A stretch of DNA of 64,000 nt from the NCBI RefSeq assembly GCF_039388045.1, contig NZ_CP135015.1, positions 186,001-250,000 on the forward strand. The letters run 5' to 3'. Below the pieces are notes generated by a model that did no database searches, had not been told where the DNA came from, and was given only the letters and a program-made list of their open reading frames with translations. Source of the DNA: Buchnera_K aphidicola_B (GTDB taxonomy: Bacteria; Pseudomonadota; Gammaproteobacteria; Enterobacterales; Enterobacteriaceae). Made by a program: the position numbers and the translations under genes. This document shows positions 55,742 to 64,000 of this stretch, in pieces. Within the stretch, counting starts at the first letter, position 1. Every line of letters begins with the position of its first letter.

Positions 55742-56662
55742 ATGAAAAATAAATTCGTACAATATATACACATAAATAAAGAATCACATAATCAAAGAAT
55801 AGATAATTTTTTATTTAAAAATTTCAAAAAAATACCTAAAGATTTAATATATAAAAAAATAAGAACTGGACAATTTAGAATCAATAAAAAAAGAAAAAAA
55901 CCAGAATATAAACTTCAAAAAAACGATATAATTAGAATTCCACCATATATAATACATACAATTCCAAAAAAAATTAAAAAAATAAATATAAATTGGAATA
56001 AAAAAATAATTTACGAAGATCCATATATATTAATTATAAATAAACCTCAAGGAATAGCAGTACATGGAGGTAGTGGAAATAATTACGGAATAATTGAAAT
56101 TTTTAGAAAAATATATCCAAAAACAACATTTTTAGAATTAGTGCATAGAATTGATAAAGATACTTCTGGTATATTAATATTAGCAAAAAAAAAAAAAATT
56201 TTACGTATTCTACACCAACAATTTAGAGAAAACAAAATTAAAAAAAAATACTTAACTTTAGTGCATGGAAATTGGAATCCTATTATAAAAAAAATTTCTA
56301 ACAAATTATTAAAAATAAAAAAACATAAAAAAAAAAAAACGATCTTACATAACAAAGGAAAAATAGCAACTACATATTTTACAATTAAACAAAATTTTAA
56401 ATTAGCTACTTTATTATCTGTTATACCAATTACAGGTAGGACGCATCAAATTAGAGCACATTTATCATATTCCGGAAATCCAATAATATTTGATCATAAA
56501 TATGGAAATCCTAAATTAGATAAAAATATAAAAATTACAAAAAAAAAAAAAATACTTTTACATGCTGAAAGTATTTTTTTTAAACATCCAGTAAGTAAAA
56601 AAAAAAAATTAATTTTAGCTCCATTAAATATGAATTTTAAAAAATATTTAAATATTTTATAA
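55742..56662 (+). CDS. rluC: 23S rRNA pseudouridine synthase RluC
   Basis: RluC makes pseudouridines 955, 2504 and 2580 in 23S rRNA. The 306-residue protein (E. coli 319) has an S4 domain (QRIDNFLFKNFKKIPKDLIYKKIRTGQFRIN region), then NKPQGIAVHGGSG and the catalytic VHRIDKDTSGILILAK. The GRTHQIRAHLSYSGNPI block is also present. Three in-frame A13-A14 runs lie in the catalytic domain. In E. coli rne lies upstream, but here only 291 AT-rich bases separate it from flgI. Confidence 0.95.
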   Translation: MKNKFVQYIHINKESHNQRIDNFLFKNFKKIPKDLIYKKIRTGQFRINKKRKKPEYKLQKNDIIRIPPYIIHTIPKKIKKININWNKKIIYEDPYILIINKPQGIAVHGGSGNNYGIIEIFRKIYPKTTFLELVHRIDKDTSGILILAKKKKILRILHQQFRENKIKKKYLTLVHGNWNPIIKKISNKLLKIKKHKKKKTILHNKGKIATTYFTIKQNFKLATLLSVIPITGRTHQIRAHLSYSGNPIIFDHKYGNPKLDKNIKITKKKKILLHAESIFFKHPVSKKKKLILAPLNMNFKKYLNIL

Positions 56663-56684
56663 AAAATATAAAAGGAAAGTAATT

Positions 56685-56885
56685 ATGGCTGTACAAAAAA
56701 ATAAACCCACTAGATCAAAAAGAGGTATGCGTAGATCACATGATAATATTAAAATACAAAATTTATCACAAGATAAAAAAACCAAAGAAATTCATATAAG
56801 ACACCATATTACAAAAACAGGTTTTTACAAAGGTTTACAACAAATAAATAAAAAGAAAAAAATAGAAAATAAAAAGGTTAAATAA
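56685..56885 (+). CDS. rpmF: 50S ribosomal protein L32 RpmF
   Basis: L32 is a small ribosomal protein. The 66-residue product begins MAVQKNKPTRSKRGMRRSHD, almost the same as E. coli, and continues IRHHITKTGFYKG. It has about nine extra basic residues at the C-terminus compared with E. coli (57). AAGGAAAG precedes the ATG. Its stop overlaps the fabD start by one base (TAATG). In E. coli plsX and fabH lie between rpmF and fabD; both are gone here. Confidence 0.97.
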   Translation: MAVQKNKPTRSKRGMRRSHDNIKIQNLSQDKKTKEIHIRHHITKTGFYKGLQQINKKKKIENKKVK

Positions 56886-57799
56886 TGTCATATGCAATAA
56901 TATTTACAGGTCAAGGAATTATTAACATACAACATTTTAAAAAAATTATTTTAAATGAAAAACAGGTAAAATACTTTTTTGATCGCACTTCGGAAAAAAT
57001 AAGTTTTAATATATGGTCCTGCATTCAAAACAATATACATAAAATATTTTATTATAAAAAATATATTCAACCTATAATATTTACTTTTTCTGTAGCTATA
57101 TATAAAATTTGGATGAAATATAAACCACTACCTAAATTAGCAGCAGGGAGTAGTTTAGGAGAATATTCTGCATTATATTGTGCAAATGCAATAAAATATT
57201 CTGATGCAATTAAATTATTATTAATTAGATCTAAATATATGCAAGATTGTATCAAAGAGAAATACTCATCTATGATATTAATTAGAGGTTTGAATACAAA
57301 TATTATAAAAAAAATATGCAAATTTGTAAAAAAAAAAAATATAGTTTCAATTGCAAACTTTAATACTCCTAAAAATATAATTTTAACAGGAAATCAACAA
57401 GGAATTATCCAAACTATTAATTATTGTAAAAAATACGATGTTAAATTAATATTAAATTTACCAATATACACACCATCACATTGTATATTATTAAAAAAAG
57501 CTTCAAAAAAAATAAATTTTTCATTCAAAAAAATAAAAATAAAAAAACCAAAATTTAATATAATTCACAATTATAATGTTAAATCTCAAAAAAAAAAAAA
57601 AATAAAAAAAACATTAATAAAACAATTATATAAACCTGTACGTTGGGAAGAAACAATAAATTATATTACTTCTAAAAACATTAAAAAAATAATAGAAATA
57701 GGTTCTTTAGGATTAAAAAAATATTTAAATAAAACTAAAAAATATCCCAAAATATTAACTTTAAAAAATTTATATAATAAAATACATATTATAAAATGA
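56885..57799 (+). CDS. fabD: Malonyl-CoA:ACP transacylase FabD
   Basis: FabD loads malonyl onto acyl carrier protein. The 304-residue protein (E. coli 309) has FTGQGIINIQ at the start, the nucleophile S90 in GSSLGEYSALYCA, R115 in LIRSKYMQ, H199 in YTPSHC and a C-terminal IIEIGSLG. The residue before the nucleophile is Ser rather than the usual His of GHSLG. The segment around 235 has an A15 run. fabG overlaps its end by four bases. Confidence 0.95.
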   Translation: MSYAIIFTGQGIINIQHFKKIILNEKQVKYFFDRTSEKISFNIWSCIQNNIHKIFYYKKYIQPIIFTFSVAIYKIWMKYKPLPKLAAGSSLGEYSALYCANAIKYSDAIKLLLIRSKYMQDCIKEKYSSMILIRGLNTNIIKKICKFVKKKNIVSIANFNTPKNIILTGNQQGIIQTINYCKKYDVKLILNLPIYTPSHCILLKKASKKINFSFKKIKIKKPKFNIIHNYNVKSQKKKKIKKTLIKQLYKPVRWEETINYITSKNIKKIIEIGSLGLKKYLNKTKKYPKILTLKNLYNKIHIIK

Positions 57800-58524
57800 G
57801 AAAAAAAAACATATTAATAACAGGAGCAAATCGTGGAATTGGTCAAAAAACAGCAAAATTACTATTAAATAATAATTATAATATTATAGGAACATCTACA
57901 ACACAATCAGGTGTAAATATAATAAATGAATACTTAAAAATAAGAGGAAAAGGTTTTAAATTAAATCTTAAAAAAAAATCTGATATTAAAAATACAATAA
58001 AAAAAATACATAAAGAAATAGGTTGTATTGATATTTTAATAAATAATGCTGGAATAACAGCAGATTCTTTATTTCAAAAAATGCATTTTAAAAATTGGGA
58101 AAACGTAATAAAAATAAATCTTCACGCAATATTTTATTTATTAAAATACATCACTCCATGTATGATTAAAAATAAATATGGGAGAATAATAACTATAGCT
58201 TCAATAATAGGAAATATAGGCAATATAGGGCAAGTTAATTATTCTGCCTCAAAATCAGCTTTAATTGGATTTAATAAATCTATTGCATTAGAAATGGCAA
58301 AATATGGAATTAATAGTAATATAGTCTCTCCTGGTTATATTAAAACAGATATGACTAAAAAAATAAATAAAAAACAAAAAAAAAAAATATTATCTAACAT
58401 ACCTATGCGACGTTTTGGAAAAAAAAAAGAAATCGCTTCGGTAATAAAATTTTTAATATCAGATTCTGCTGCATATATTACTGGACAAAATTTACACATT
58501 AATGGAGGTTTATTAATGAAATAA
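57796..58524 (+). CDS. fabG: 3-oxoacyl-[acyl-carrier-protein] reductase FabG
   Basis: FabG is the NADPH-dependent first reduction of the elongation cycle. The 242-residue short-chain dehydrogenase (E. coli 244) has the cofactor loop TGANRGIG (residues 9-16), NNAG near 83 and the catalytic S136, Y149 and K153 (YSASKSALIGF). The C-terminal YITGQNLHINGGLLM closes the fold. It is translationally coupled to fabD by ATGA, and acpP follows. Confidence 0.98.
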   Translation: MRKKNILITGANRGIGQKTAKLLLNNNYNIIGTSTTQSGVNIINEYLKIRGKGFKLNLKKKSDIKNTIKKIHKEIGCIDILINNAGITADSLFQKMHFKNWENVIKINLHAIFYLLKYITPCMIKNKYGRIITIASIIGNIGNIGQVNYSASKSALIGFNKSIALEMAKYGINSNIVSPGYIKTDMTKKINKKQKKKILSNIPMRRFGKKKEIASVIKFLISDSAAYITGQNLHINGGLLMK

Positions 58525-58603
58525 ATCAATATTTTAATTGAAAAAAATCTAAATTTATATAATATAATAAGTTTAAAATAAAATTTTAAATTAAATAAAT
58601 AAC

Positions 58604-58837
58604 ATGAAAAATATTAAAAAAAAAATAAAAAAAATATTCATTAATGTATTAAATATTAAAAATGAAATTCATGATACTGATGATTTTAAAAAATTAGAAA
58701 TAGATTCTTTGGATATGATTGAAATAATCATGGATATAGAAAATAAATTTGATATTGAAATAAAAGATGAAACAATAGAAAAACTAAATAATATTAAAGA
58801 TTTAATAAATTATGTTAAAAAAAATATCAAAAAATAA
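58604..58837 (+). CDS. acpP: Acyl carrier protein AcpP
   Basis: AcpP carries growing acyl chains on phosphopantetheine, and also the octanoyl used by LipB. The 77-residue acidic protein (E. coli 78) has the attachment serine S35 in EIDSLDMIEI followed by the recognition helix IMDIENKFDIEI. The N-terminal helix is more lysine-rich than usual. In E. coli fabF follows; here tmk is next, 61 bases away. Confidence 0.98.
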   Translation: MKNIKKKIKKIFINVLNIKNEIHDTDDFKKLEIDSLDMIEIIMDIENKFDIEIKDETIEKLNNIKDLINYVKKNIKK

Positions 58838-58898
58838 ATAATTTATTCACAAATTTTCACAATATTTTTATAAAATTTTTAAAAAATTGGTTTAAAAT

Positions 58899-59537
58899 AT
58901 GAAAGTAGGTAAATTTATAGTATTAGAAGGAATTGATGGTTCAGGAAAAACAAATGCTATTCAATTCATAAAAAATTTATTAGAAAAACAAGATATACCA
59001 AAAATTATAACTGTTCGTGAACCTGGTAGTACTTTATTAAGTGAAAAAATAAGAAAAATAATAAAATATAATTTTTATGAAGAAAAAATAAGCACAAGAA
59101 CTGAGTTATTATTAATGTGTGCAGCTAGAGTACAAGTAGTAGAAAATATAATTAAACCTGCATTAAAAAATGGAAATTGGGTTTTAGGAGATCGGCATGT
59201 ATTATCTACATTAGCTTACCAAGGAGGAAAAAATGGCAAAAATCAAGATTTAATTAAAAAAATACACAAAAAAATTTTTAAAAATTTTTATCCAAATTTA
59301 ACTATATATTTAGATGTAAATCCTAAACTAAGTATGAAACGTATAATAAATAGAAAAAATAAAGATCGTATAGAAAAAAAAAAAAAAAAATTTTTTTTAC
59401 AAACCCACGAAAACTATTTAAGAGAGACAAAAAATATTAAAAATATAATTACAATAAATGCTAATTTTGAAATTAATATTGTACATAAATTAATTAAAGA
59501 AAAATTATTATTTTGGGTTAAAAAAAATAATATATGA
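58899..59537 (+). CDS. tmk: Thymidylate kinase Tmk
   Basis: Tmk phosphorylates dTMP to dTDP. The 212-residue protein (E. coli 213) has the P-loop GIDGSGKT (residues 11-18), the DR motif VREPGST, GDRHVLSTLAYQGG and the LID region KDRIEKKKKKFF. The LID holds an A17 run (59384-59400) followed by eight T, in frame. The stop overlaps the holB ATG by four bases. Confidence 0.96.
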   Translation: MKVGKFIVLEGIDGSGKTNAIQFIKNLLEKQDIPKIITVREPGSTLLSEKIRKIIKYNFYEEKISTRTELLLMCAARVQVVENIIKPALKNGNWVLGDRHVLSTLAYQGGKNGKNQDLIKKIHKKIFKNFYPNLTIYLDVNPKLSMKRIINRKNKDRIEKKKKKFFLQTHENYLRETKNIKNIITINANFEINIVHKLIKEKLLFWVKKNNI

Positions 59538-60472
59538 TTATATATCCATGGTTTAATAAATATTTTAAAACAATAATTGACAAATATAATAAAAAAAAAA
59601 TGCATCATGCAATATTACTACAAACACAAACAGGTTTGGGAGTAAATAATTTAGTTAAAAATATTATAAAATTTATTATTTTAAAAAAAAAAAAAAAAAT
59701 AAAATATACAGATTTAATATTAAACAATCCTGATATATTATATTTTGATAAAAAAAAAAAAAAAATAAATATAAATACAGTACGTAAAATAAAAGAAAAA
59801 ATTTACAAGACAAACCACAAATTAAAAAATAAAATTATTTGGTTACCACAATCTAAAAATATTACTGAACAAGCTATCAATGCTTTATTAAAAATATTAG
59901 AAGAACCTCCTAAAAACACTCTTTTTTTTATGACTAATAATGAACAAAACTTATTATTACCCACATTACGCAGTAGATTTATTATATATAATATATTAAA
60001 CCCAACAAGAGAAGAAAGTTTAAAATGGTTAAATAAAACAAACAACCAAAAAAAAAAAAATATACTTGCATTAACAATAAATTACGATGCGCCAATACTT
60101 GCACAAAAATTTATTAAAAAAAATATATATATTACAAGAAACGAATTTTTAAAAAATTTTAAAAAAAGTATAGAAAAAGAAAATTTTATAAATTTATTAT
60201 CTATTTTAAAAAAAAAAACAATAACAAAAATAAATTGGATATATTGTATTTTTTTTGATTGCATGAAATATAAATTGAAAATTAATATAAATTTAATTAA
60301 TTTTGATCAATTACAATTAATAAAAAAAATAAATATGAAATATACATTTAATAATTTAAAAAATAGTATACAAATAATAATAAATTTAAAGAAATATTTA
60401 AAAACTATACCAACAATAAATCAAGAATTAATATTAACTAACACATTATTAAAATTAAATGAAATTTTATGA
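59534..60472 (+). CDS. holB: DNA polymerase III delta' subunit HolB, zinc module lost
   Basis: Delta' is the stator of the clamp loader. The 312-residue protein (E. coli 334) keeps LLQTQTGLGVNNLV (degenerate P-loop) and NPDILYF. It also keeps IIWLPQSKNITEQAINALLKILEEPPKNTLFFM and the arginine finger in LRSRF (SRC in E. coli). The four-cysteine zinc module expected between residues 45 and 65 is absent, replaced by a lysine stretch encoded by an A17 run. A second A16 run sits at 59750-59765. Function as a clamp-loader subunit is still likely. Confidence 0.9.
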   Translation: MIIYPWFNKYFKTIIDKYNKKKMHHAILLQTQTGLGVNNLVKNIIKFIILKKKKKIKYTDLILNNPDILYFDKKKKKININTVRKIKEKIYKTNHKLKNKIIWLPQSKNITEQAINALLKILEEPPKNTLFFMTNNEQNLLLPTLRSRFIIYNILNPTREESLKWLNKTNNQKKKNILALTINYDAPILAQKFIKKNIYITRNEFLKNFKKSIEKENFINLLSILKKKTITKINWIYCIFFDCMKYKLKININLINFDQLQLIKKINMKYTFNNLKNSIQIIINLKKYLKTIPTINQELILTNTLLKLNEIL

Positions 60473-60549
60473 ACATATAAATTAGTACAATATTTAAAAA
60501 AATTTATTTTTTAAAAATTTTAAACTACCAATTTGTATTTATATAAAAA

Positions 60550-61950
60550 TCAAAAATCAATATTATTTACTATTCTTGGGAATGGTATAATATCACGCAC
60601 ATTACGTATTCCCGTTATATAAGATATTAATCTTTCAATACCCAAACCAAATCCTGCATGAGGCACAGATCCATACTTTCTTAAATCACGATACCACCAA
60701 TAATCTTTTTTATTTAAATTACATTCAAAAATTCTTTTATCTAATTTTTTTATTCTATCTTCACGTTCTGAACCTCCTAATATTTCACCAATTCCAGGAA
60801 ATAAAATATCCATAGAAGCTACAGTATCATTATCATCATTTATTTTCATATAAAATGCTTTTAATTTTTTAGGAAAATTTATAATTATAACAGGTTTATG
60901 AAAATATTCATCCACTAAATATCTTTCTTGTTCAGAAGAAATATTTACATTTTCCATATTTATATTAAAATCTATTTTTTTATTATAAAATAATATATTT
61001 AGTGCCTCTTGATAGGTTATAACTTGAAATTTTGTTAATAAAAAATTTTTTAATCTTTCAAATATATTTTTGTCAACATTATTTTTTAGAAACTCTAATT
61101 CTAATGCACAACTATTTAATATAACAGAAATTATATGTTTAATTATTTTTTCAGAAAAAAATATTAAATCATTTAAATTATAAAAAGCGCATTCTATTTC
61201 CAACATCCAAAATTCTGATAAGTGACGAGTGGTATTAGAATTTTCTGCACGAAAAACAGGACCTAAAGAATAAACTTTTTTATAAGCACATGCATAAGCT
61301 TCTAAAGTTAATTGTCCAGAAACAGTTAAAAATGCTTTTTTCCCAAAAAAATTTTTATTTGAAAATTTTTTTTTATTTAATTTACCAATAAAACATTTTT
61401 TATCTATTGTAGAAACATTAAACATATCTCCTGAACCTTCAGTATTTAAACAAGTAATTATCGGAGTAGGTATCCAAAAAAAACCAGATTTAAATAAAAA
61501 ATTGTTTATTGTTTGAAATAAAACATTTCTAATTCTTGAAACTGCAGTGATAATATTTGTTCTAGGGCGTAAATGTGCATGAATTCTTAAATATTCTAAA
61601 GTATGTTTTTTAGGTGATATTGGATATTTTTCCGGATTTTTAATAGGTCCAATAACATTCACTTTATGAGCAAAAATTTCAAAAAATTGTTCTTTACCTA
61701 AAGATTTAATTAAAACACCATGAATAGAAATTGAACAACCAACATTTAATATTAATATATCATTTTGATAATTTTTTAAAGTATTTTTAACAATAATTTG
61801 TATAGAATGAAAACATGAACCATCATATATTTGAATAAATGATATACCAATTTTTGAATGTCTACAACTACGAATCCAACCTTCTATATTTATAAAACTA
61901 TTAAAACTCACTTTGTTTAAAAAAATATCTGATATACTACTTTTTAACAT
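60550..61950 (-). CDS. asnS: Asparaginyl-tRNA synthetase AsnS
   Basis: This class II synthetase charges tRNA-Asn. The 466-residue protein has exactly the E. coli length. It has an N-terminal OB domain (IEGWIRSCRHSKIGISFIQI), YLRIHAHLRPRTN, FLTVSGQLTLEAYACA, motif 2 FRAENSNTTRHLSEFWMLEIE and motif 3 GFGLGIERLISYITGI. It is convergent with holB. Everything expected is present. Confidence 0.98.
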   Translation of the reverse strand: MLKSSISDIFLNKVSFNSFINIEGWIRSCRHSKIGISFIQIYDGSCFHSIQIIVKNTLKNYQNDILILNVGCSISIHGVLIKSLGKEQFFEIFAHKVNVIGPIKNPEKYPISPKKHTLEYLRIHAHLRPRTNIITAVSRIRNVLFQTINNFLFKSGFFWIPTPIITCLNTEGSGDMFNVSTIDKKCFIGKLNKKKFSNKNFFGKKAFLTVSGQLTLEAYACAYKKVYSLGPVFRAENSNTTRHLSEFWMLEIECAFYNLNDLIFFSEKIIKHIISVILNSCALELEFLKNNVDKNIFERLKNFLLTKFQVITYQEALNILFYNKKIDFNINMENVNISSEQERYLVDEYFHKPVIIINFPKKLKAFYMKINDDNDTVASMDILFPGIGEILGGSEREDRIKKLDKRIFECNLNKKDYWWYRDLRKYGSVPHAGFGLGIERLISYITGIRNVRDIIPFPRIVNNIDF

Positions 61951-62101
61951 ATTATCATTCCAAAATTATTCAAAACATTTTAAAAAATTAGTAATAATAT
62001 AATTTTCTATATTTAAAAAAAATAAAATTATAATAAAACTAATAATATAAATAAATATAAAATACATTAATTAAATTTTGTTAATATAAATATATTTAAA
62101 T

Positions 62102-63037
62102 TTAATTAATATTCTTGTCTTTTATTTTACGACACTCAGAAGAACAATAACCTTTAAAAATATCCAAACAAATATTACATTGAATAAATAACTTATGGCA
62201 AAAATTATTTTTACAATTTATATATCTATCACATAAATTGTAACATTTCCAACAATAAGATTGTAAATTTTTTGTAATATTTTCAGATAATCTATTATCA
62301 AATACAAAATTACTACCTTTAAAAAAAATAGGTAAATTATTTTTTTTTGTATCATAAATATATTTAATAATACCTCCTTTAATTTGATAAACATACCTAT
62401 AACCATGATAACGCATCCATAAAGATGCTTTTTCACATCTTATACCTCCAGTGCAATAAATTAGAATCTGATCATTTTTAGCATACTGAAACATATATAT
62501 AATTTTCTGCAATTGTTCACGAAATGTATAAGCTGGAACTGTAAATGCTTTATTAAAATGCCCAATAGCATATTCATAACTATTACGTAAATCAATAATA
62601 AGAACATTTTTTTGCGTTATAAATTTATTAACAACATCAGCTTTTAAATAAAATTTTGATAAATAATTATTAAAATAAAAATTTTTTAAACCATCAGATA
62701 AAATTTTTTTTTTAACTTTAATTATTAAAACCCAAAAAGAATATTCATTATTTATAGATTTATTAATAAATATAATATTATTATTTTTAAATAAACTATG
62801 TAAAATTTTTTTCATTTTATTAAAATTATATATAGGAACGCTAATTTGTGCATTAACACCTTCGAAAGAAACATAAATTCTTCCATATATATTTAATTTA
62901 TAAAATTGTATATACATCCAATTTCGAAATTCTTTTGGGGATTGAATTAAAAAATATTTATAAAAAGAAACATTGAATCTTTCACCAAGTGATTTTTTAA
63001 ATAATTTACTTGAAATACAATTATGTAATTTATTCAT
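62102..63037 (-). CDS. trhO: tRNA uridine(34) hydroxylase TrhO (YceA, rhodanese family)
   Basis: TrhO hydroxylates U34 of a subset of tRNAs to form ho5U, using oxygen. The 311-residue protein (E. coli 350) has the N-terminal ferredoxin-like domain (RIYVSFEGVNAQISVP). The rhodanese domain carries the active cysteine in YCTGGIRCEKASLWM. A C-terminal cysteine-rich segment follows (CWKCYNLCDRY, CKNNFCHKLFIQCNIC, CSSEC). The disordered tail of the E. coli protein is missing. It lies 14 bases downstream of valS in the same direction. Confidence 0.94.
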   Translation of the reverse strand: MNKLHNCISSKLFKKSLGERFNVSFYKYFLIQSPKEFRNWMYIQFYKLNIYGRIYVSFEGVNAQISVPIYNFNKMKKILHSLFKNNNIIFINKSINNEYSFWVLIIKVKKKILSDGLKNFYFNNYLSKFYLKADVVNKFITQKNVLIIDLRNSYEYAIGHFNKAFTVPAYTFREQLQKIIYMFQYAKNDQILIYCTGGIRCEKASLWMRYHGYRYVYQIKGGIIKYIYDTKKNNLPIFFKGSNFVFDNRLSENITKNLQSYCWKCYNLCDRYINCKNNFCHKLFIQCNICLDIFKGYCSSECRKIKDKNIN

Positions 63038-63051
63038 AATATATTTTACCT

Positions 63052-64000
63052 TTAATAAAATTTATTTACATTAAATTTGCAAATAATTTTCAATTGTTGT
63101 AATAATTTACTTAATTCCTGTTCAAATTCAATTAATTGCTTTTTTTGTTTTTTAATTACTATAATAGGAGCAAAACGCATAAAACTAGAATTAATTAATT
63201 TTTTTTTAATATACATAATTTTTAAAATCATTTTCTTAATACTCATTTTTAATCTAATAATTTCTTTTTTTATAGTCATTACTCCTAAAACAGGTATAAA
63301 TAATTGTACTTGATCAATTGATTGAACTATAGAAAATGGTACTAAATCATCAGTTTTTAAAATTGTAATACTTTTAATATAAGCTATTTTTTTTAAAAAA
63401 AAATTATATTTAGAAAAAAACAAAAAAATTTCAGGATTTTCTATTTTTAAAAATATAGGTATCAAGAAATTTTTTTTGAAATTAATATATAAGCGCATTT
63501 TTCTTAAACAAATAATTATTTTTTTTAAAAAACTTATATTTTTTAAATTTTTTTTTTGTGAATTTAACGATTCTGTAATTTTAATGGTTTTAGGAATAGA
63601 TTCTAACATTATTGTTTTTCTTTTAATAAACATTAATTTTTTGATTTTTTGCCAAATATATTCTGTTATAAAAGGAATAATAGGATGCGCTAAACGTAAA
63701 AAAGATTCTAATATAAATAACATAGTATTACGCACATTATATTTTTTTAATTTATCATTTATAATAATAGATTTAGATAATTCTAAATACCAATCACAAA
63801 AATTATTACGAAAAAATTTATTTAAAATTTGCGCTAATAAATCAAAACGATATTGTTTTAAATATTTTTTATATTTTTTAACTAATATATTAAATTTTAT
63901 ACTTATCCATAAATCTAAAATTGAATTTTTTAAACTTAATTGATCAAATTTATAATATTTTTTACTAGTTTGCATAAGAATAAAAATACTAGCATTCCAT
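63052..64000 (-). CDS. valS: Valyl-tRNA synthetase ValS, C-terminal part only
   Basis: This class I synthetase charges tRNA-Val. The gene runs off the right end of the window and the frame is open through the last base, beginning WNASIFILMQTSKKYYK. Visible are the anticodon-binding domain (FCDWYLELSKSII, SFLRLAHPIIPFITEYIWQKI) and the C-terminal coiled-coil arm (EIIRLKMSIKKMILKIMYIKKKL and FMRFAPIIVI). The natural C-terminus is present. The catalytic HIGH and KMSKS motifs lie outside. Confidence 0.95.
   Translation of the reverse strand, partial: WNASIFILMQTSKKYYKFDQLSLKNSILDLWISIKFNILVKKYKKYLKQYRFDLLAQILNKFFRNNFCDWYLELSKSIIINDKLKKYNVRNTMLFILESFLRLAHPIIPFITEYIWQKIKKLMFIKRKTIMLESIPKTIKITESLNSQKKNLKNISFLKKIIICLRKMRLYINFKKNFLIPIFLKIENPEIFLFFSKYNFFLKKIAYIKSITILKTDDLVPFSIVQSIDQVQLFIPVLGVMTIKKEIIRLKMSIKKMILKIMYIKKKLINSSFMRFAPIIVIKKQKKQLIEFEQELSKLLQQLKIICKFNVNKFY

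Noticed and set aside
1..64000. Search for mobile elements, prophage, toxin-antitoxin, restriction or defence genes
   Set aside because: Every substantial frame is a housekeeping orthologue in enteric-like order, and no transposase, integrase or att-like duplication was seen. No novel multi-gene system is supported.

Overview
The window is a slice of a very AT-rich, strongly reduced gamma-proteobacterial endosymbiont chromosome, and the gene content and order point to Buchnera aphidicola (aphid primary symbiont) or a very close relative. The evidence is E. coli-like orthologues at near-constant length, AT-only spacers, poly-A tracts inside genes, runs of conserved order (serC-aroA-cmk-rpsA, rpmF-fabD-fabG-acpP-tmk-holB, trpDCBA without trpE/trpG, sucA-sucB), and no insertion sequences, phage genes, CRISPR arrays or restriction systems. 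About 53 protein genes and 3 tRNAs are visible. The strain assignment is inference.

Layout. 1-9.4 kb: lepA, mnmA, purB (frameshifted), fabI, ychE, lipB-lipA, pyrF, ribA. 9.4-16.4 kb: leftward genes cls (frame broken at a poly-A tract), yciB and the tryptophan genes trpD-trpC(F)-trpB-trpA. 16.6-22.4 kb: a DMT transporter, rluB, rlmN, hisS, glyA. 22.6-33.9 kb: pgl, gltP, gapA, fldA, sucA-sucB (with a coding tandem repeat), pfkA, tpiA. 34.1-40.4 kb: leftward rpsA, cmk (frameshifted), aroA, serC, serS. 40.5-51.6 kb: trxB-infA, aspS, pykA, zwf, htpX, yoaE, tsaB, rsmC. 51.5-55.5 kb: tRNA-Leu, tRNA-Cys, tRNA-Ser, murJ and an isolated flgH-flgI pair. 55.7-64 kb: rluC, rpmF, fabD, fabG, acpP, tmk, holB, asnS, trhO and the 3' part of valS.

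How the genes work together. Glycolysis and the oxidative pentose pathway (pfkA, tpiA, gapA, pykA, zwf, pgl) supply carbon and NADPH. Glutamate import (gltP) and 2-oxoglutarate dehydrogenase (sucAB), lipoylated by lipB/lipA with fldA as possible electron donor, give a truncated TCA step. serC and glyA make serine and glycine, and aroA and trpDCFBA feed aromatic and tryptophan synthesis, the classic supply to the insect host. Fatty acid synthesis, a cardiolipin synthase, a lipid II flippase and a broad translation set (aminoacyl-tRNA synthetases, S1, L32, IF1, LepA, rRNA/tRNA modification) make up the rest.

The notable signals are decay and its possible rescue. purB and cmk are each broken by one missing base in otherwise intact coding sequence. 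cls is split across an A12 tract, where +1 or -2 slippage would restore a normal-length protein. lepA carries a 22-A in-frame tract, and several other genes have 14-17 A tracts. The SucB linker has become eight copies of a 7-residue repeat. FlgH has lost its lipobox, and the HolB zinc module has gone. I found no new defence, mobile or multi-gene system.
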